In this document: positions 53,837 to 63,956 of the stretch, piece by piece
How positions within the stretch are numbered: position 1 is the stretch's first letter
Layout: every line of letters starts with the position of its first letter
Source: Gimesia fumaroli
Lineage (GTDB): Bacteria > Planctomycetota > Planctomycetia > Planctomycetales > Planctomycetaceae
DNA length: 64,000 nt
NCBI RefSeq assembly: GCF_007754425.1
Contig: NZ_CP037452.1
Coordinates: 7,640,374-7,704,373 of the forward strand
Direction: 5' to 3'
Notes under the pieces: model-generated
The model's input: the letters and a program-made list of their open reading frames with translations, nothing else
Database searches by the model: none
Told to the model about the DNA's origin: nothing
Position numbers and translations under genes: made by a program

Positions 53837-55303
53837 ATGAAAATTTATGGCAAATATTGGCTGCTGGTTGTGTTGCTCATCGTTGTGAGCTGCGCGGACA
53901 GTCTGCTTGTAGCCAGCAATCTAGCCGGACCATTAACCGCGTTAGCGATATCACTGTTTGCATCACTGGCAGGCTGGTATTGGCTGGTGAAAAACATACA
54001 AAAGGATCAACAACAGGTCGCATCCTATCTGAGAAATCCCAATTTAACGCGCCCGGGATTCCAGCGTAAAAACTTTTTCGGCAGCATCTTCACAGAAGCA
54101 ATCCATAAAATTGAGGAATCGGATACTGAGCTGACATCAACAAAACAAGTCAAAACAATGTTGAAAGCACGGGTCAATACCTTGCTCAAAAAAGAGGCTT
54201 TGCTGGAATCGGTACTGGGCTGTCTGGATCACGGAGTCCTGGTATTCGACGCACAACATGAACTGGAATTTTCCAATACTGCTGCGAACCCGTTTCTGAT
54301 CCCGGAATCGGATCGATTAGAAAATCACCTTGATTCAAGCCTGTCTTTAGGAAAAGCATTAATAAACAATGCTGTTATCCCGGAGCTTTCCCAGTTGCTG
54401 GCAAAAACAATTGAACGTAAAGCTGCTACTCAACACAGACGTATTGAGTTCGATTTTACCGTCAATGGAACCAGATCTCACTTCCGAGCCATCGCGACCA
54501 ACCTGCGTGACGAACACGAGCAAGTTCTGGGAACGGTTGTAGTTGTGGAAAATATCGGTGAAGAAAACAATCAGAAAACAAAACACGCAGAATTTGTCTC
54601 ATCAGTGGCACACGAATTGAAAACGCCCATGTCGGGGATCAAGGCTTACGTCGAGATGCTGATAGACGGCGACTGTGACGAAGAAGAATCGCAGGAACTG
54701 TACGGCTTTATCAATCAACAGATTGATCGCCTGACACGACTGGTTAACAGTATGCTCAACCTGGCCCGTATCGAAAGCGGCGTGGTGGAAATTAAACGGC
54801 ATGATTGCGAGTTGAATGATATCCTGAAATCGTCCGCTGATGTGATCTCTCCGAACGCCACGGAAAAAGATATTGCATTTTCTACGGAATTGAGTGATCT
54901 GTATTTACCCGTGCATGTCGACAAAGACATGCTGGGGCAGGCGATTATTAACCTGTTATCAAATGCAGTCAAATATACACCTCACGGCCATGAAGTCCGC
55001 TTGCGCAGTCGCATGGAAGATGCTTCAGCCGTGATTGAAGTTCGTGATACGGGACTGGGAATTCCAGAGGATTCCCTGCCTCATATCTTTGATCGCTTCT
55101 ACCGCGTTCCTGAAAACAATGCTTCGGCAGCAGGAACAGGACTGGGGCTGGCACTGGTACATTTCATTGTGACCAACGTTCACAATGGTGCGATTTCAGT
55201 TCAATCGAAAGTAAACGAGGGAACCTGTTTCACCATCACGATTCCGTTAGGCCACAAAGAGCAGAAGAAGAAAAAACAGCTGGCATCGCCGGCGAATGCC
55301 TGA
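53837..55303 (+). CDS. Membrane sensor histidine kinase
   Basis: A 488-residue kinase with two N-terminal membrane helices (about 8-25 and 31-50) and almost no periplasmic loop. A PAS-like region (about 120-235) follows. The HisKA domain has the phospho-acceptor His259 in SSVAHELKTPMSGIKAYVEM, and the ATPase domain has NLLSNAVKYTP, DTGLGIPED and GTGLGLALVHFIV. The short loop suggests it senses the membrane or an internal signal. The response regulator follows 59 bases later, so the two form a two-component system inside the pilus cluster. Confidence 0.92.
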   Translation: MKIYGKYWLLVVLLIVVSCADSLLVASNLAGPLTALAISLFASLAGWYWLVKNIQKDQQQVASYLRNPNLTRPGFQRKNFFGSIFTEAIHKIEESDTELTSTKQVKTMLKARVNTLLKKEALLESVLGCLDHGVLVFDAQHELEFSNTAANPFLIPESDRLENHLDSSLSLGKALINNAVIPELSQLLAKTIERKAATQHRRIEFDFTVNGTRSHFRAIATNLRDEHEQVLGTVVVVENIGEENNQKTKHAEFVSSVAHELKTPMSGIKAYVEMLIDGDCDEEESQELYGFINQQIDRLTRLVNSMLNLARIESGVVEIKRHDCELNDILKSSADVISPNATEKDIAFSTELSDLYLPVHVDKDMLGQAIINLLSNAVKYTPHGHEVRLRSRMEDASAVIEVRDTGLGIPEDSLPHIFDRFYRVPENNASAAGTGLGLALVHFIVTNVHNGAISVQSKVNEGTCFTITIPLGHKEQKKKKQLASPANA

Positions 55304-55362
55304 ACAGGATCCTGCCCCTCGCAGCTCCTATAAGAAATGAGTGATCAGAAAAGGAAATATCA

Positions 55363-55752
55363 ATGACTCATCTGATTTATGTATGTGATGATGATTCACA
55401 CATTGTTCGCGCTATCAGCATGAAACTCAGAAAAGCGGGTTTCGAAGTGGAATGTTTTCCCGATGGTTTTGCCTGCTGGGAAAAGGTACAAGTTCGCACA
55501 CCGCAGATGATCATCACCGACCTGCAAATGCCGCGTATGAATGGACTGGAGCTTTGTGGAAAAATTCGCGATTTTCCGGAATCCCAGACGATTCCCGTTA
55601 CATTACTGACTGGTAAAGGTTTTGAATTTGATCATGATGAATACATCAAAACATTGAAAATCACCAACGTGATGGTCAAACCATTTAGCCCTAAAAAACT
55701 ACTCACCCAGGTTCAAGAAAGTCTGAACCTGACTAACGATGTGATTGGTTAA
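55363..55752 (+). CDS. Single-domain response regulator
   Basis: A 129-residue CheY-like receiver with no output domain. The acidic pocket is CDDDS (about 8-12), the phosphorylation site Asp53 lies in MIITDLQMPRMNGLEL, Thr83 is in LLTGKGF and Lys106 in VKPFSP, all conserved. Such stand-alone receivers act by protein contact, as PilG/PilH do in twitching motility. Its partners could be the neighbouring kinase and the GGDEF protein. Confidence 0.93.
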   Translation: MTHLIYVCDDDSHIVRAISMKLRKAGFEVECFPDGFACWEKVQVRTPQMIITDLQMPRMNGLELCGKIRDFPESQTIPVTLLTGKGFEFDHDEYIKTLKITNVMVKPFSPKKLLTQVQESLNLTNDVIG

Positions 55753-55793
55753 TTAGCTGCAACAATTCAACTTGGCTGAAATTTTTTAATCCT

Positions 55794-57311
55794 ATGCGAA
55801 ATTATTATACTGCCATCCAGTTCTGGTCTTATTCGCTGCTGGTAGTCTGCTTATGTCCGCTCGCCGTTTTTCTGGGTTCGTACATGGGCTGGCCGCTCGG
55901 TATCGCACCGTTACTGCTTTTGGCTCCCATTACAGTTCTGGCAGCGATTTCGTCACCCAGAATCTGCTCCTGGACGATTACGGTCTTAGCCGTTGGCGCC
56001 TGTTTTGCAGAAATCGTTTTCCGTTCTGATATCAGTGAAGTCAAAACCACTTATCCACTCAGCATCATGAGCGCCGCGGTATTGATCGGGTTGACGCTAT
56101 TGATCGATGCGTACATTGGAAAACTGCGCGGGAAACTATCACAGATTTATAACCAGAATGACGAGCTGGTTCGCCAGTTATATGAATCTCAGAGAGAGAC
56201 GAAACCCACGTCGGCGAAATCCTATTCAAACGATAAGGGTAACACAAAAGAAAAACCACAAACCGATTCGAAAGAAAATACAGATGCCGAAATCGGCGTT
56301 AATTATCCTCTATTACTTCTGACCCTGCAGGATATTGGCCGCCGCATCTCAACAAATCAATCAAATGAATCGCTGATCCCCACAGTCATCAGTACGGCCA
56401 AAGCTTCGTTGCAATGCGAATACTGTCAAGTTTATCTCTGGGACAGTAAAGCGAACGCATTGAAAAATGCTTTACCGGTCCGAAATCGTGATAAACACGA
56501 ATATCGGCCCGTTCCCAACAGTGGTGTTGCAGCCTGGGTCATCGAAAATCGTCAGATCGTCATGAGAAACGACGCCGAAAAAGACTATCGGTTGAAACGC
56601 ATTCTGGAAGAAGATCCGCACATGCCGGATGCGATCGCACCACTGACTGTCGGTTCCGAGCTCATCGGCCTGCTCATCATCGACAAGGTCGATATCGAAT
56701 CTCCAACTATTGGTCGGTTGATTTACATTCTTTCCAATATTTACGCGCTGGGTATCAAGAACTCTCAGCTGTTTAAACGGATCGAAGAAATGGCCAGTCG
56801 TGATGGTCTAACCGGACTGCTTAACCATGCCACTTTTCAGGATAAGCTGCAAGAGTTGATTAAAAATGCGGAAGCACAATCAACAACGCTCAGTATTATC
56901 ATGAGCGACATCGATCATTTCAAATCGTTCAATGATACCTACGGGCATCAGGCTGGAGACTTCGTTCTAAAAGAAGTCGCGCGTATCTGGAAAACTGTCA
57001 TGCCGGAGAATGCTATTGTTGCCCGATATGGAGGCGAAGAATTTATCGGCGTATTAGCAGATCATGAATATTCTCAGGCAGCACAAATTGCCGAAGATCT
57101 GCGCGAAACACTCGAAAATTGCCCGATTCTTTTTGAAGGACAGCAGTTACAGGTGACGGCCAGTTTTGGTGTGACTGAACTTAGACACCCTGCCACCACA
57201 ACCAACGAACTCGTGAAAGTGGCAGACGAATATTTATACAAGGCTAAAGAAGCCGGTCGAAATCAAGTCGCGGGCGCTGCACCAAATTCAAATAGAAAAC
57301 ACAGTACGTAG
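55794..57311 (+). CDS. GAF-GGDEF diguanylate cyclase with membrane N-terminus
   Basis: A 505-residue protein. Several hydrophobic helices occupy the N-terminal about 105 residues (LVVCLCPLAVFLGSYMGWPL). A coiled coil, a GAF domain (about 170-335) and a GGDEF domain with the active-site form RYGGEEFIGVL follow, preceded by MSDIDHFKSFNDTYGHQAGD. The catalytic GGEEF is intact, so it should make cyclic di-GMP. An inhibitory RxxD site just before it was not recognised. Cyclic di-GMP commonly controls pilus extension, which fits its position. Confidence 0.9.
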   Translation: MRNYYTAIQFWSYSLLVVCLCPLAVFLGSYMGWPLGIAPLLLLAPITVLAAISSPRICSWTITVLAVGACFAEIVFRSDISEVKTTYPLSIMSAAVLIGLTLLIDAYIGKLRGKLSQIYNQNDELVRQLYESQRETKPTSAKSYSNDKGNTKEKPQTDSKENTDAEIGVNYPLLLLTLQDIGRRISTNQSNESLIPTVISTAKASLQCEYCQVYLWDSKANALKNALPVRNRDKHEYRPVPNSGVAAWVIENRQIVMRNDAEKDYRLKRILEEDPHMPDAIAPLTVGSELIGLLIIDKVDIESPTIGRLIYILSNIYALGIKNSQLFKRIEEMASRDGLTGLLNHATFQDKLQELIKNAEAQSTTLSIIMSDIDHFKSFNDTYGHQAGDFVLKEVARIWKTVMPENAIVARYGGEEFIGVLADHEYSQAAQIAEDLRETLENCPILFEGQQLQVTASFGVTELRHPATTTNELVKVADEYLYKAKEAGRNQVAGAAPNSNRKHST

Positions 57312-57322
57312 ACTCTTATCCC

Positions 57323-57658
57323 ATGCAGATTACAACAGAAATATTTGGAAATGTGCTGGTAGCACACACACCAGACGAATTAACGGATGATACATCCACC
57401 GATTTCGTCAACGCTCTGTCTACGGCTATTAATGACCAACATTATCAGGTCGTCCTGCAGATGGATCGTAGTGAGTTACTGGATAGTGCGGGACTGACGG
57501 CGTTGTTGGACTTACAGGACCTGACACGCGAACAAGGGGGCAACCTGAAAATCAGCGGGCTGGAAGACCCCGGAAAGAAAATTCTGGAAATGACGCGTAT
57601 CGATCAGCGAATTGACCTGTTCGATTCTGTGATCGAGGCCGTTTCCAGTTTTCATTAG
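57323..57658 (+). CDS. STAS-domain anti-sigma factor antagonist
   Basis: A 111-residue SpoIIAA-like STAS protein. The phosphorylatable serine is Ser55 in the family motif [20 protein letters not shown], and the end ([20 protein letters not shown]) is typical. Such proteins release a target by partner switching when a kinase or phosphatase changes their phosphorylation. No RsbW-type kinase is adjacent, so the partner is unknown. It follows the GGDEF gene by only 11 bases and precedes pilB by 17, so it is co-transcribed. Confidence 0.9.
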   Translation: MQITTEIFGNVLVAHTPDELTDDTSTDFVNALSTAINDQHYQVVLQMDRSELLDSAGLTALLDLQDLTREQGGNLKISGLEDPGKKILEMTRIDQRIDLFDSVIEAVSSFH

Positions 57659-57675
57659 ACACAAATAAAACTGAT

Positions 57676-59424
57676 ATGAATACGAATTCCCTGTTACAGC
57701 CGAAAATGCGACTCGGTGATCTGCTCATTTATAAAGAGTACATCACTTTGGAACAGTTAGAGTCCGCGCTGGAAGAGCAGTCACAAGGCGAAGGCGACCA
57801 GTTGCTCGGGGAACTGCTGGTCAATAACGAATATTGCACCGAAGAACAGGTTCTGGAATGCCTGGCACTGGAATATCGAATTCCCTACGTGCAACTTGAC
57901 AGTCGCATGTTCGACTCAAAAATCTTCGAAGTGCTTCCACGGGAATTCGTGGAAAAGCACACCGTGCTTCCGCTGTTTAAAGTCCGCAATGTTCTCACAG
58001 TCGCTGTCGCAGAACCGACGAATGTGTTTCTGGTCGATCAATTACGCGATCTGACTAAGTCCGAAGTGCAAATTGTCGCCGCCAGTGCCCGTGAAATTCG
58101 GCGTATGGTGCAAACCTATATGCCTAACACCAATGTGTTCGTCATTGACGATATCATTGATGATGCCAATGGCACGAACGTCGAACTCATTGAAGAATCG
58201 ATTGATGATATCGGATTCGATGCTGAGTTTGCCGGCCAAAGCCCGATTATTAAGCTCGTCAACTACATCGTTTATAATGCGGTTCGTGAAGGTGCCAGCG
58301 ATATCCACATCGAACCAACGGAATCACAACTACGTGTCCGCTATCGTGTTGACGGAGTCCTGCAACAGGCATTAGAGCCGCCGGTGCATCTGGCACCTGC
58401 TGTCTCTTCACGTATTAAAATTATGGCCAGCCTCGACATCAGTGAACGCCGACTGCCACAAGATGGCAGAATTCATGTGCTGATGGAGGGCCGCCCGATC
58501 GACTTGCGTGTCAGTACATTGCCGATGCCGACCGGCGAAAAAGTGGTCATCCGAATTCTCGATAATCGTAGCGTCAATATCTCGCTGGAACAATTGGGAT
58601 TCAGCTCGGAAGTTCTGGAAAACTTCACAGAACAACTGGAAAAGCCGAACGGGATTATTCTAGTCACCGGCCCTACAGGGAGTGGTAAAAGTACGACACT
58701 CTATGCCGCTTTAAATGCAGTCAGCTCGATAGAGAAAAATGTCTGTACTGTCGAAGATCCTATCGAATATCAGCTGCCGGTTATCAATCAGTTTCAAGTC
58801 AACGAAAAAATTGGCCTCTCATTCGCATCAATTCTTCGCAGCCTCTTGCGACAAGACCCCGATGTCATCATGGTAGGCGAAATTCGAGACCAGGAAACGG
58901 GAAAAATTGCCATCCAGGCTGCCCTCACAGGGCACCTTGTTTTTAGCACACTGCATACGAATGATGCCATTTCTGCGATCACGCGGTTAATTAACATGGG
59001 CGTCGATGATTATCTGATTGGAGCCGCCGTTAATATGGCACTCGCACAGAGACTGTGCCGAAAACTCTGTCCAAAATGCAAAACGCCATACGAACTTCCC
59101 AAAGCAATGCAACTCGCCGTTGAACGGGCGGGACTGGATATTGACGAATTTTATAAAAACAAAGGCTGCAAACGTTGCCGCAACACCGGGTTTTCCGGAC
59201 GTATTGGCGTTCATGAAATTCTGACGGTCGACGACCAACTGCGTGAAATTATTACCACGAATCCAACAGTCGCCGCCGTCAAAGAGCATGCCCAGAATAA
59301 TGGCATGATTCCTCTGCGATACGATGCACTTCGCAAGGCAAAAGAAGGACTGACGACAATCGAAGAAGCACTTAAAGTGAGCGACGAAGGCTGGATTCCC
59401 AAAAAATCAGCAATCAAGCAATAA
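57676..59424 (+). CDS. pilB: Type IV pilus assembly ATPase PilB / GspE
   Basis: PilB is the hexameric ATPase that powers pilus extension or pseudopilus growth. The 582-residue protein begins with a MshEN/N1E-type domain (about 1-150), which in some relatives binds cyclic di-GMP. The ATPase domain has [20 protein letters not shown], Walker [10 protein letters not shown] (332-340), [26 protein letters not shown] and [10 protein letters not shown] tetracysteine zinc motif is CPKC and CKRC. The nearby GGDEF gene makes cyclic di-GMP control plausible. Confidence 0.95.
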   Translation: MNTNSLLQPKMRLGDLLIYKEYITLEQLESALEEQSQGEGDQLLGELLVNNEYCTEEQVLECLALEYRIPYVQLDSRMFDSKIFEVLPREFVEKHTVLPLFKVRNVLTVAVAEPTNVFLVDQLRDLTKSEVQIVAASAREIRRMVQTYMPNTNVFVIDDIIDDANGTNVELIEESIDDIGFDAEFAGQSPIIKLVNYIVYNAVREGASDIHIEPTESQLRVRYRVDGVLQQALEPPVHLAPAVSSRIKIMASLDISERRLPQDGRIHVLMEGRPIDLRVSTLPMPTGEKVVIRILDNRSVNISLEQLGFSSEVLENFTEQLEKPNGIILVTGPTGSGKSTTLYAALNAVSSIEKNVCTVEDPIEYQLPVINQFQVNEKIGLSFASILRSLLRQDPDVIMVGEIRDQETGKIAIQAALTGHLVFSTLHTNDAISAITRLINMGVDDYLIGAAVNMALAQRLCRKLCPKCKTPYELPKAMQLAVERAGLDIDEFYKNKGCKRCRNTGFSGRIGVHEILTVDDQLREIITTNPTVAAVKEHAQNNGMIPLRYDALRKAKEGLTTIEEALKVSDEGWIPKKSAIKQ

Positions 59425-59487
59425 ACACCGGTCTATTTTTGAAAACGGTGACTACATAAAACAGAGGCCTGAGAAAGCGACTCAACC

Positions 59488-60558
59488 ATGGAAATGAACG
59501 ACTTGTTACACGCTGCTGTTGACAGCAATGCGTCCGACATTCTTCTGGTAACCGATGCGCCTCCGATGTTTCGGATCGATGGAGAGTTGAAGACAACGAC
59601 CCTGGAAGCACTCGATCCCGAAACCATTCGCGACCTGTGCGATCAAGTGTTAAAAGAGAAACAGAAAGAAACCCTGGAAAAACAAAAAGACGTCGATTTC
59701 GCAATCACGATTCCTCGCCTGGGCCGCTTTCGTTTTAACATTCACGTCCAACGCGGTTCCCTGGCTGCTGCCATCCGTCGCTTTTCGAACGATGTTTGTA
59801 CTTTGAACAGCCTCGAGTTACCGCCGGTTGTCGAAGAGCTAACCCGTTTAAAAACAGGATTGATTCTGGTCACAGGTCAGACGGGTTCCGGGAAATCGAC
59901 GACTCTGGCCGCGATGGTAGAAGCGATCAATCATCGGGATCCCAAGCACATTATTACACTGGAAGACCCAATCGAATATCAGTTCAAACATGGGAAATCT
60001 CTGATTGAGCAACGAGAAATTGGTGAAGATTGTCCCGGTTTTGCCTCTGGTTTGAAACATGTTCTCAGGCAAGACCCGGATGTTATTATGGTAGGAGAGT
60101 TGCGCGATTTGGATACGATTCGTGTCGCCCTGCAAGCCGCGGAAACGGGTCACCTGGTTTTAGCATCCTTGCACGTTTCCAGTGCCGCCGGCGTGGTCGA
60201 TCGATTAGTCGAAGTCTTCCCACCAGAAGAACAATCACAAATTCGCAGCCACCTGGCAGAATCTTTAAGGGCTGTCATCACGCAAAAATTACTACCGGCG
60301 TCATTTTCGAAAGGACGCGTGGCTGCGGTTGAAATCATGTTAATGAATCGTGCCATTCAGACCAGTATTCGCGAATCTACTTCGCACCTGATTCCTGGAG
60401 TCATTTCTACAAACCGACGTGTAGGCATGCAAACCATGGAACAGGCTTTGAAAGAACTGTTACTGAATGGAAAGGTTGAGCCGGACGTCATTGACGAGCA
60501 TCTGCAGGAACTAAAGGGAGAGTCTTCTAAAGAATATTCTCAAGGTCTCCTGGCTTGA
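59488..60558 (+). CDS. pilT: Twitching motility ATPase PilT
   Basis: PilT depolymerises the pilus and powers retraction. The 356-residue protein has the usual N-terminal PAS-like domain (LLHAAVDSNASDILLVTDAP), Walker A GQTGSGKST (130-138), LEDPIEYQFKHGKSLIEQRE and [40 protein letters not shown] carries the AIRNLIRE-type retraction region only loosely. Its presence argues for a true type IV pilus rather than only type II secretion. It begins 63 bases after pilB. Confidence 0.93.
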   Translation: MEMNDLLHAAVDSNASDILLVTDAPPMFRIDGELKTTTLEALDPETIRDLCDQVLKEKQKETLEKQKDVDFAITIPRLGRFRFNIHVQRGSLAAAIRRFSNDVCTLNSLELPPVVEELTRLKTGLILVTGQTGSGKSTTLAAMVEAINHRDPKHIITLEDPIEYQFKHGKSLIEQREIGEDCPGFASGLKHVLRQDPDVIMVGELRDLDTIRVALQAAETGHLVLASLHVSSAAGVVDRLVEVFPPEEQSQIRSHLAESLRAVITQKLLPASFSKGRVAAVEIMLMNRAIQTSIRESTSHLIPGVISTNRRVGMQTMEQALKELLLNGKVEPDVIDEHLQELKGESSKEYSQGLLA

Positions 60559-60583
60559 AAGCCCCCTCTTATAAGGCTGAACC

Positions 60584-61789
60584 ATGCAATTTACCTATAC
60601 AGCGAGAAATACGAGTGGCCAGAATCAATCTGGCGAGCTGGTCGCAGATTCGAGAGATGATGCTGTCGCCAAATTACGCCAGGATGGTTTATATCTGCTT
60701 GCCTTGGAAGAAGCTGAAACAACTGCGATGGAAGGACTTTCCGCAGTCCGAAAAAAACGGGTTTCACGAAAAGACATTATCTATTTCACAAATCAGCTGG
60801 CAATTATGGTGGATGCGGGTGTTCCTGTCGCAACAGCATTAGAAGGAATTGCGAAGCAGATTGAAAATCCAACGCTTGCGGAAATTCTGGCCAACATTCA
60901 GAAAAATGTAGAGGCTGGTAGCGATCTGTCTGCTGCCATGTCGGAGTACCCACGTCAGTTTGATAAAACGTATGTGAACCTGATCAAGGCCAGCGAAGCC
61001 AGTGGTACGATGCCACAAATGTTGAACCGGATTGCCACACAGGCAGAAGAAGAACAGGAAACTATTCAACAGGTAAAAGGGGCCTTAATCTATCCGGCCA
61101 TCATGTTGGTGATGTGTATTGGAATTTGTATTTTCCTGCTGACCTATGTTTTTCCAAAACTGATGCCTATGTTTGCAGCGCGCGGTGCTGCTGTACCCAC
61201 GCCGACTAAGATCATGATTTTTGTCTCGACTGCCATTACTTCGTACTGGTATCTGATTCTGCTGTTTTTAGCAGCAATGAGTGGCCTGTTTTATTACGTG
61301 CGTTCTCAAGCCTGGGGTAAAGCAGCATTCGACTGGATCATCATCCGTCTTCCCGTTTTTGGTACCATGCTGAAAAAACTGGCTATCAGTCGGAGTATTC
61401 GTACGCTAGCAACGACCATCAATGCCGGCGTTCCAATGCTGGAAGCAATCGAGCTCAGTGCAGGTGTTTCTGAAAATGTCCATTTCAAACAGAGCTGGGA
61501 AGAGATCAGCGAGCAGGTCACAACGGGTAAACAGATTCATGAGGCGCTGGAAGGAAAAACGTTATTTCCTCCGACGATGCAGCAGATGATTGCCTCGGGG
61601 GAATCGACCGGGCGACTTGGAATGGTGCTGAATAAACTAAGCGATTATTTCGATCGCGATGTGAAAATTGCCATCAAATCTGCCACAACACTCATTGAGC
61701 CAATTATGGTAGTCTGCATGGGCTCAATCATTGGCTTTATTGCCTTGTCAATGCTGCTCCCAATTTTTACTCTCAGTACAAGTCATTAA
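60584..61789 (+). CDS. pilC: Type IV pilus inner membrane platform protein PilC / GspF
   Basis: PilC is the inner membrane platform on which the extension ATPase acts. The 401-residue protein has two GspF domains. The first starts near KDIIYFTNQLAIMVDAGVPV and the second near ISRSIRTLATTINAGVPMLE. Three membrane helices (around 168-190, 206-235 and 375-400) lie between and after them. ASGESTGRLGMVLNKLSDYF is typical. It is 25 bases after pilT and ends four bases inside the convergent AI-2E gene. Confidence 0.94.
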   Translation: MQFTYTARNTSGQNQSGELVADSRDDAVAKLRQDGLYLLALEEAETTAMEGLSAVRKKRVSRKDIIYFTNQLAIMVDAGVPVATALEGIAKQIENPTLAEILANIQKNVEAGSDLSAAMSEYPRQFDKTYVNLIKASEASGTMPQMLNRIATQAEEEQETIQQVKGALIYPAIMLVMCIGICIFLLTYVFPKLMPMFAARGAAVPTPTKIMIFVSTAITSYWYLILLFLAAMSGLFYYVRSQAWGKAAFDWIIIRLPVFGTMLKKLAISRSIRTLATTINAGVPMLEAIELSAGVSENVHFKQSWEEISEQVTTGKQIHEALEGKTLFPPTMQQMIASGESTGRLGMVLNKLSDYFDRDVKIAIKSATTLIEPIMVVCMGSIIGFIALSMLLPIFTLSTSH

Positions 61790-63102
61790 GACGAAGGCGG
61801 TTTCTGATCCTTTTTTTCCAGATCAGGCTCGGGGTCAACTGGTGTTGAATCCGTTTTCGTCTCAGTATTGGAAGTCTTGTCTATCCCCGAAGGTTTCTCT
61901 GATTGAGTTGTTTCCGCGGCAGACTGCTCACCAACCCCGGCCGCAACTTCCAACAGCCCCTCATTCTGAAATTTCTCGTGCGAAAATGCTTTTAATTCTG
62001 TATTGAATATCTGAACCAGTGCGTGCAGACAAGAGGCCACTATAGGCCCGATAAACACCCCCCAGAGTCCCATCATCTGCAAACCTCCCAGGACACTGAC
62101 AAATGCCAGTAGTGGGTGCAACTTCGCATCACTCTGCAGCACATACGTTCGAATGATGTTGTCCATAGTTCCCACAACCAGTGTTCCCACAAGAATTAGA
62201 AAAACTGCTGCGCCCCAGTGACCCTCATACATCAGCCATCCGGCACAGGGAACCCAAATCAACCAGGAACCCAGTAGGGGAACCAGGGAAGTGATAGTGG
62301 CTAGGATCAGAAAGATAATAAAATGATCAAAACCGACCAGATACAAGGCAATCGCAGTTGTAAGACCTTGTCCAATCGCCGCCAGAAAGGTAGCCAGCAC
62401 AACAGCCCGCACGACTTTCTGAAACTGATCAATCAGCCGCTTCTGATAGTCAACATGCACGGGAATCAGGGACTGGGTCGATTCGATCAATGAATATCCA
62501 TCTGCCAGAAAATAATAAAGCGCAATGATAAACATGATCCAGGCAATCAGAGCCGAGAAAATACTTCCCAGCAATCCAACCGTTGAAGCTGCAAATCCCA
62601 GTGACCGTTTCGCGATCGGAACCAGAGTCGCCTGCAGGTTTTTTCGGATAAACTCTTCTACCGATTCAGAATGTTTTTGCCCCTTATTCTGTTCCAAAGG
62701 GCCGATCTCTTGATCTAAATACTGATTGGACCAATCGATTAACTGATGAAATTTGTCATTGCTGATCTCCACTTTCTCACGCACCGTCTGAACCGTCTTT
62801 TTCCAGTTGGCTTCATCAAGCGTGTTCACAACAGTTGTGAAAATCTGAAGTGAACCCAGAAATATTCCGATGCACAAAGGAACCAGAATGGCAGAGACAA
62901 TGATTGTCGTTGTGATCCCGGCAGCAATTCGGACGTGCCCTTTGGTTCGCTTCACGAAATAATTCAGCAGTGGCTGACTGACCATCGCAACGACTGCCGC
63001 TAGAAACAAAGGCAGCAGAAAGGGCATGATCACTTTGAAGAACGTGATTCCCAAAAAGAGAATCAAACAGAGTATGATAGAAAGTGAGACGAGCCGAACC
63101 AT
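61786..63102 (-). CDS. AI-2E family transporter
   Basis: A 438-residue integral membrane protein of the AI-2 exporter-like (TqsA/PerM) family. About eight helices are arranged in the usual order. Family segments are FFKVIMPFLLPLFLAAVVAM near the start, ALIAWIMFIIALYYFLADGY and PLLAFVSVLGGLQMMGLWGV near the end. Members export autoinducer-2 or move small ions or metabolites; the substrate here is unknown. The C-terminal about 60 residues are a charged, proline- and glutamate-rich tail. The gene overlaps pilC by four bases on the opposite strand. Confidence 0.9.
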   Translation of the reverse strand: MVRLVSLSIILCLILFLGITFFKVIMPFLLPLFLAAVVAMVSQPLLNYFVKRTKGHVRIAAGITTTIIVSAILVPLCIGIFLGSLQIFTTVVNTLDEANWKKTVQTVREKVEISNDKFHQLIDWSNQYLDQEIGPLEQNKGQKHSESVEEFIRKNLQATLVPIAKRSLGFAASTVGLLGSIFSALIAWIMFIIALYYFLADGYSLIESTQSLIPVHVDYQKRLIDQFQKVVRAVVLATFLAAIGQGLTTAIALYLVGFDHFIIFLILATITSLVPLLGSWLIWVPCAGWLMYEGHWGAAVFLILVGTLVVGTMDNIIRTYVLQSDAKLHPLLAFVSVLGGLQMMGLWGVFIGPIVASCLHALVQIFNTELKAFSHEKFQNEGLLEVAAGVGEQSAAETTQSEKPSGIDKTSNTETKTDSTPVDPEPDLEKKDQKPPSS

Positions 63103-63341
63103 GAATCATTCCCGTTCATTGAATTTCCAGCAAAAATCCAGGATCGATCAGATGATCAGATCCTTTGGTATGTAACAACTTAAAGCAATATTCGTTCAAA
63201 TGATAGGCCTGGGCACGGCATTCACTTGCCATCCTTTTTTATAGTGAACACACATTATTTTGGTTTACTTATCGCATTTTTGAAGACTGATTCGCTACAA
63301 TATCATTTTGCTTGGAAAAACCAGCTACATTGTTCGTCGAG

Positions 63342-63956
63342 ATGAATATGTCTGAGTCGGCAGCAGAACCGGAGTCTGATATGAATCGTTATATTATCTC
63401 TTTATTAGCCGCCAATCGAATTGGAATTATGGCTGCAATTACAACAGCCATGGATGAGCTCGGTGCGAATCTGCAAGAAGCCAGTATCGCAGTCATCCAG
63501 GACTTTTTCTCTATTGTGATTGCCGCGGACTTTCCGGATCAGCGTGACCCTACTTTGATTCAGGAACATATCGAAGGGATTTGTAACGCCTACAATGTCG
63601 ATGTCTGCGTCAAAGATCCGGAAGTGGATGTTCCCACCATCCTGTTACCGGAACAATGCGACAAGTATCTGCTGGCGATCTCCGGCAAGAACCGAGCCGG
63701 TATCTTAAGGAAAATCTCTTCTCAGCTTGGTCAGGATGGCGTAGATATTCTGGATCTGTCTGCTACCAGTGCAGAAGACGGAGAAACATTTGAAATGATG
63801 ATCAAAATCGCGGTGCCGAAGGCCTTGGATATCATGGATCTCCAAACAGTGATGGAAAACATCTGTAGCCATTTGGAAATTTCCGTTGATTTCATCAGTG
63901 AGAACGACTCGGCCATCATCAGCTCTCAAAGCCAAACACGCATGTTCAAGCTCTAA
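63342..63956 (+). CDS. Double ACT-domain protein, GcvR-like
   Basis: A 204-residue protein with two ACT domains: the first about 14-90 (MNRYIISLLAANRIGIMAAI), the second about 105-185 (KYLLAISGKNRAGILRKISS). ACT pairs bind amino acids; GcvR of E. coli represses the glycine cleavage operon through GcvA. No DNA-binding domain is present, so it would act on a partner protein. Start candidates are 63342, 63348 and 63381, and a TTG at 63312 is less likely. It is near the right edge and has no clear partner in the window. Confidence 0.85.
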   Translation: MNMSESAAEPESDMNRYIISLLAANRIGIMAAITTAMDELGANLQEASIAVIQDFFSIVIAADFPDQRDPTLIQEHIEGICNAYNVDVCVKDPEVDVPTILLPEQCDKYLLAISGKNRAGILRKISSQLGQDGVDILDLSATSAEDGETFEMMIKIAVPKALDIMDLQTVMENICSHLEISVDFISENDSAIISSQSQTRMFKL

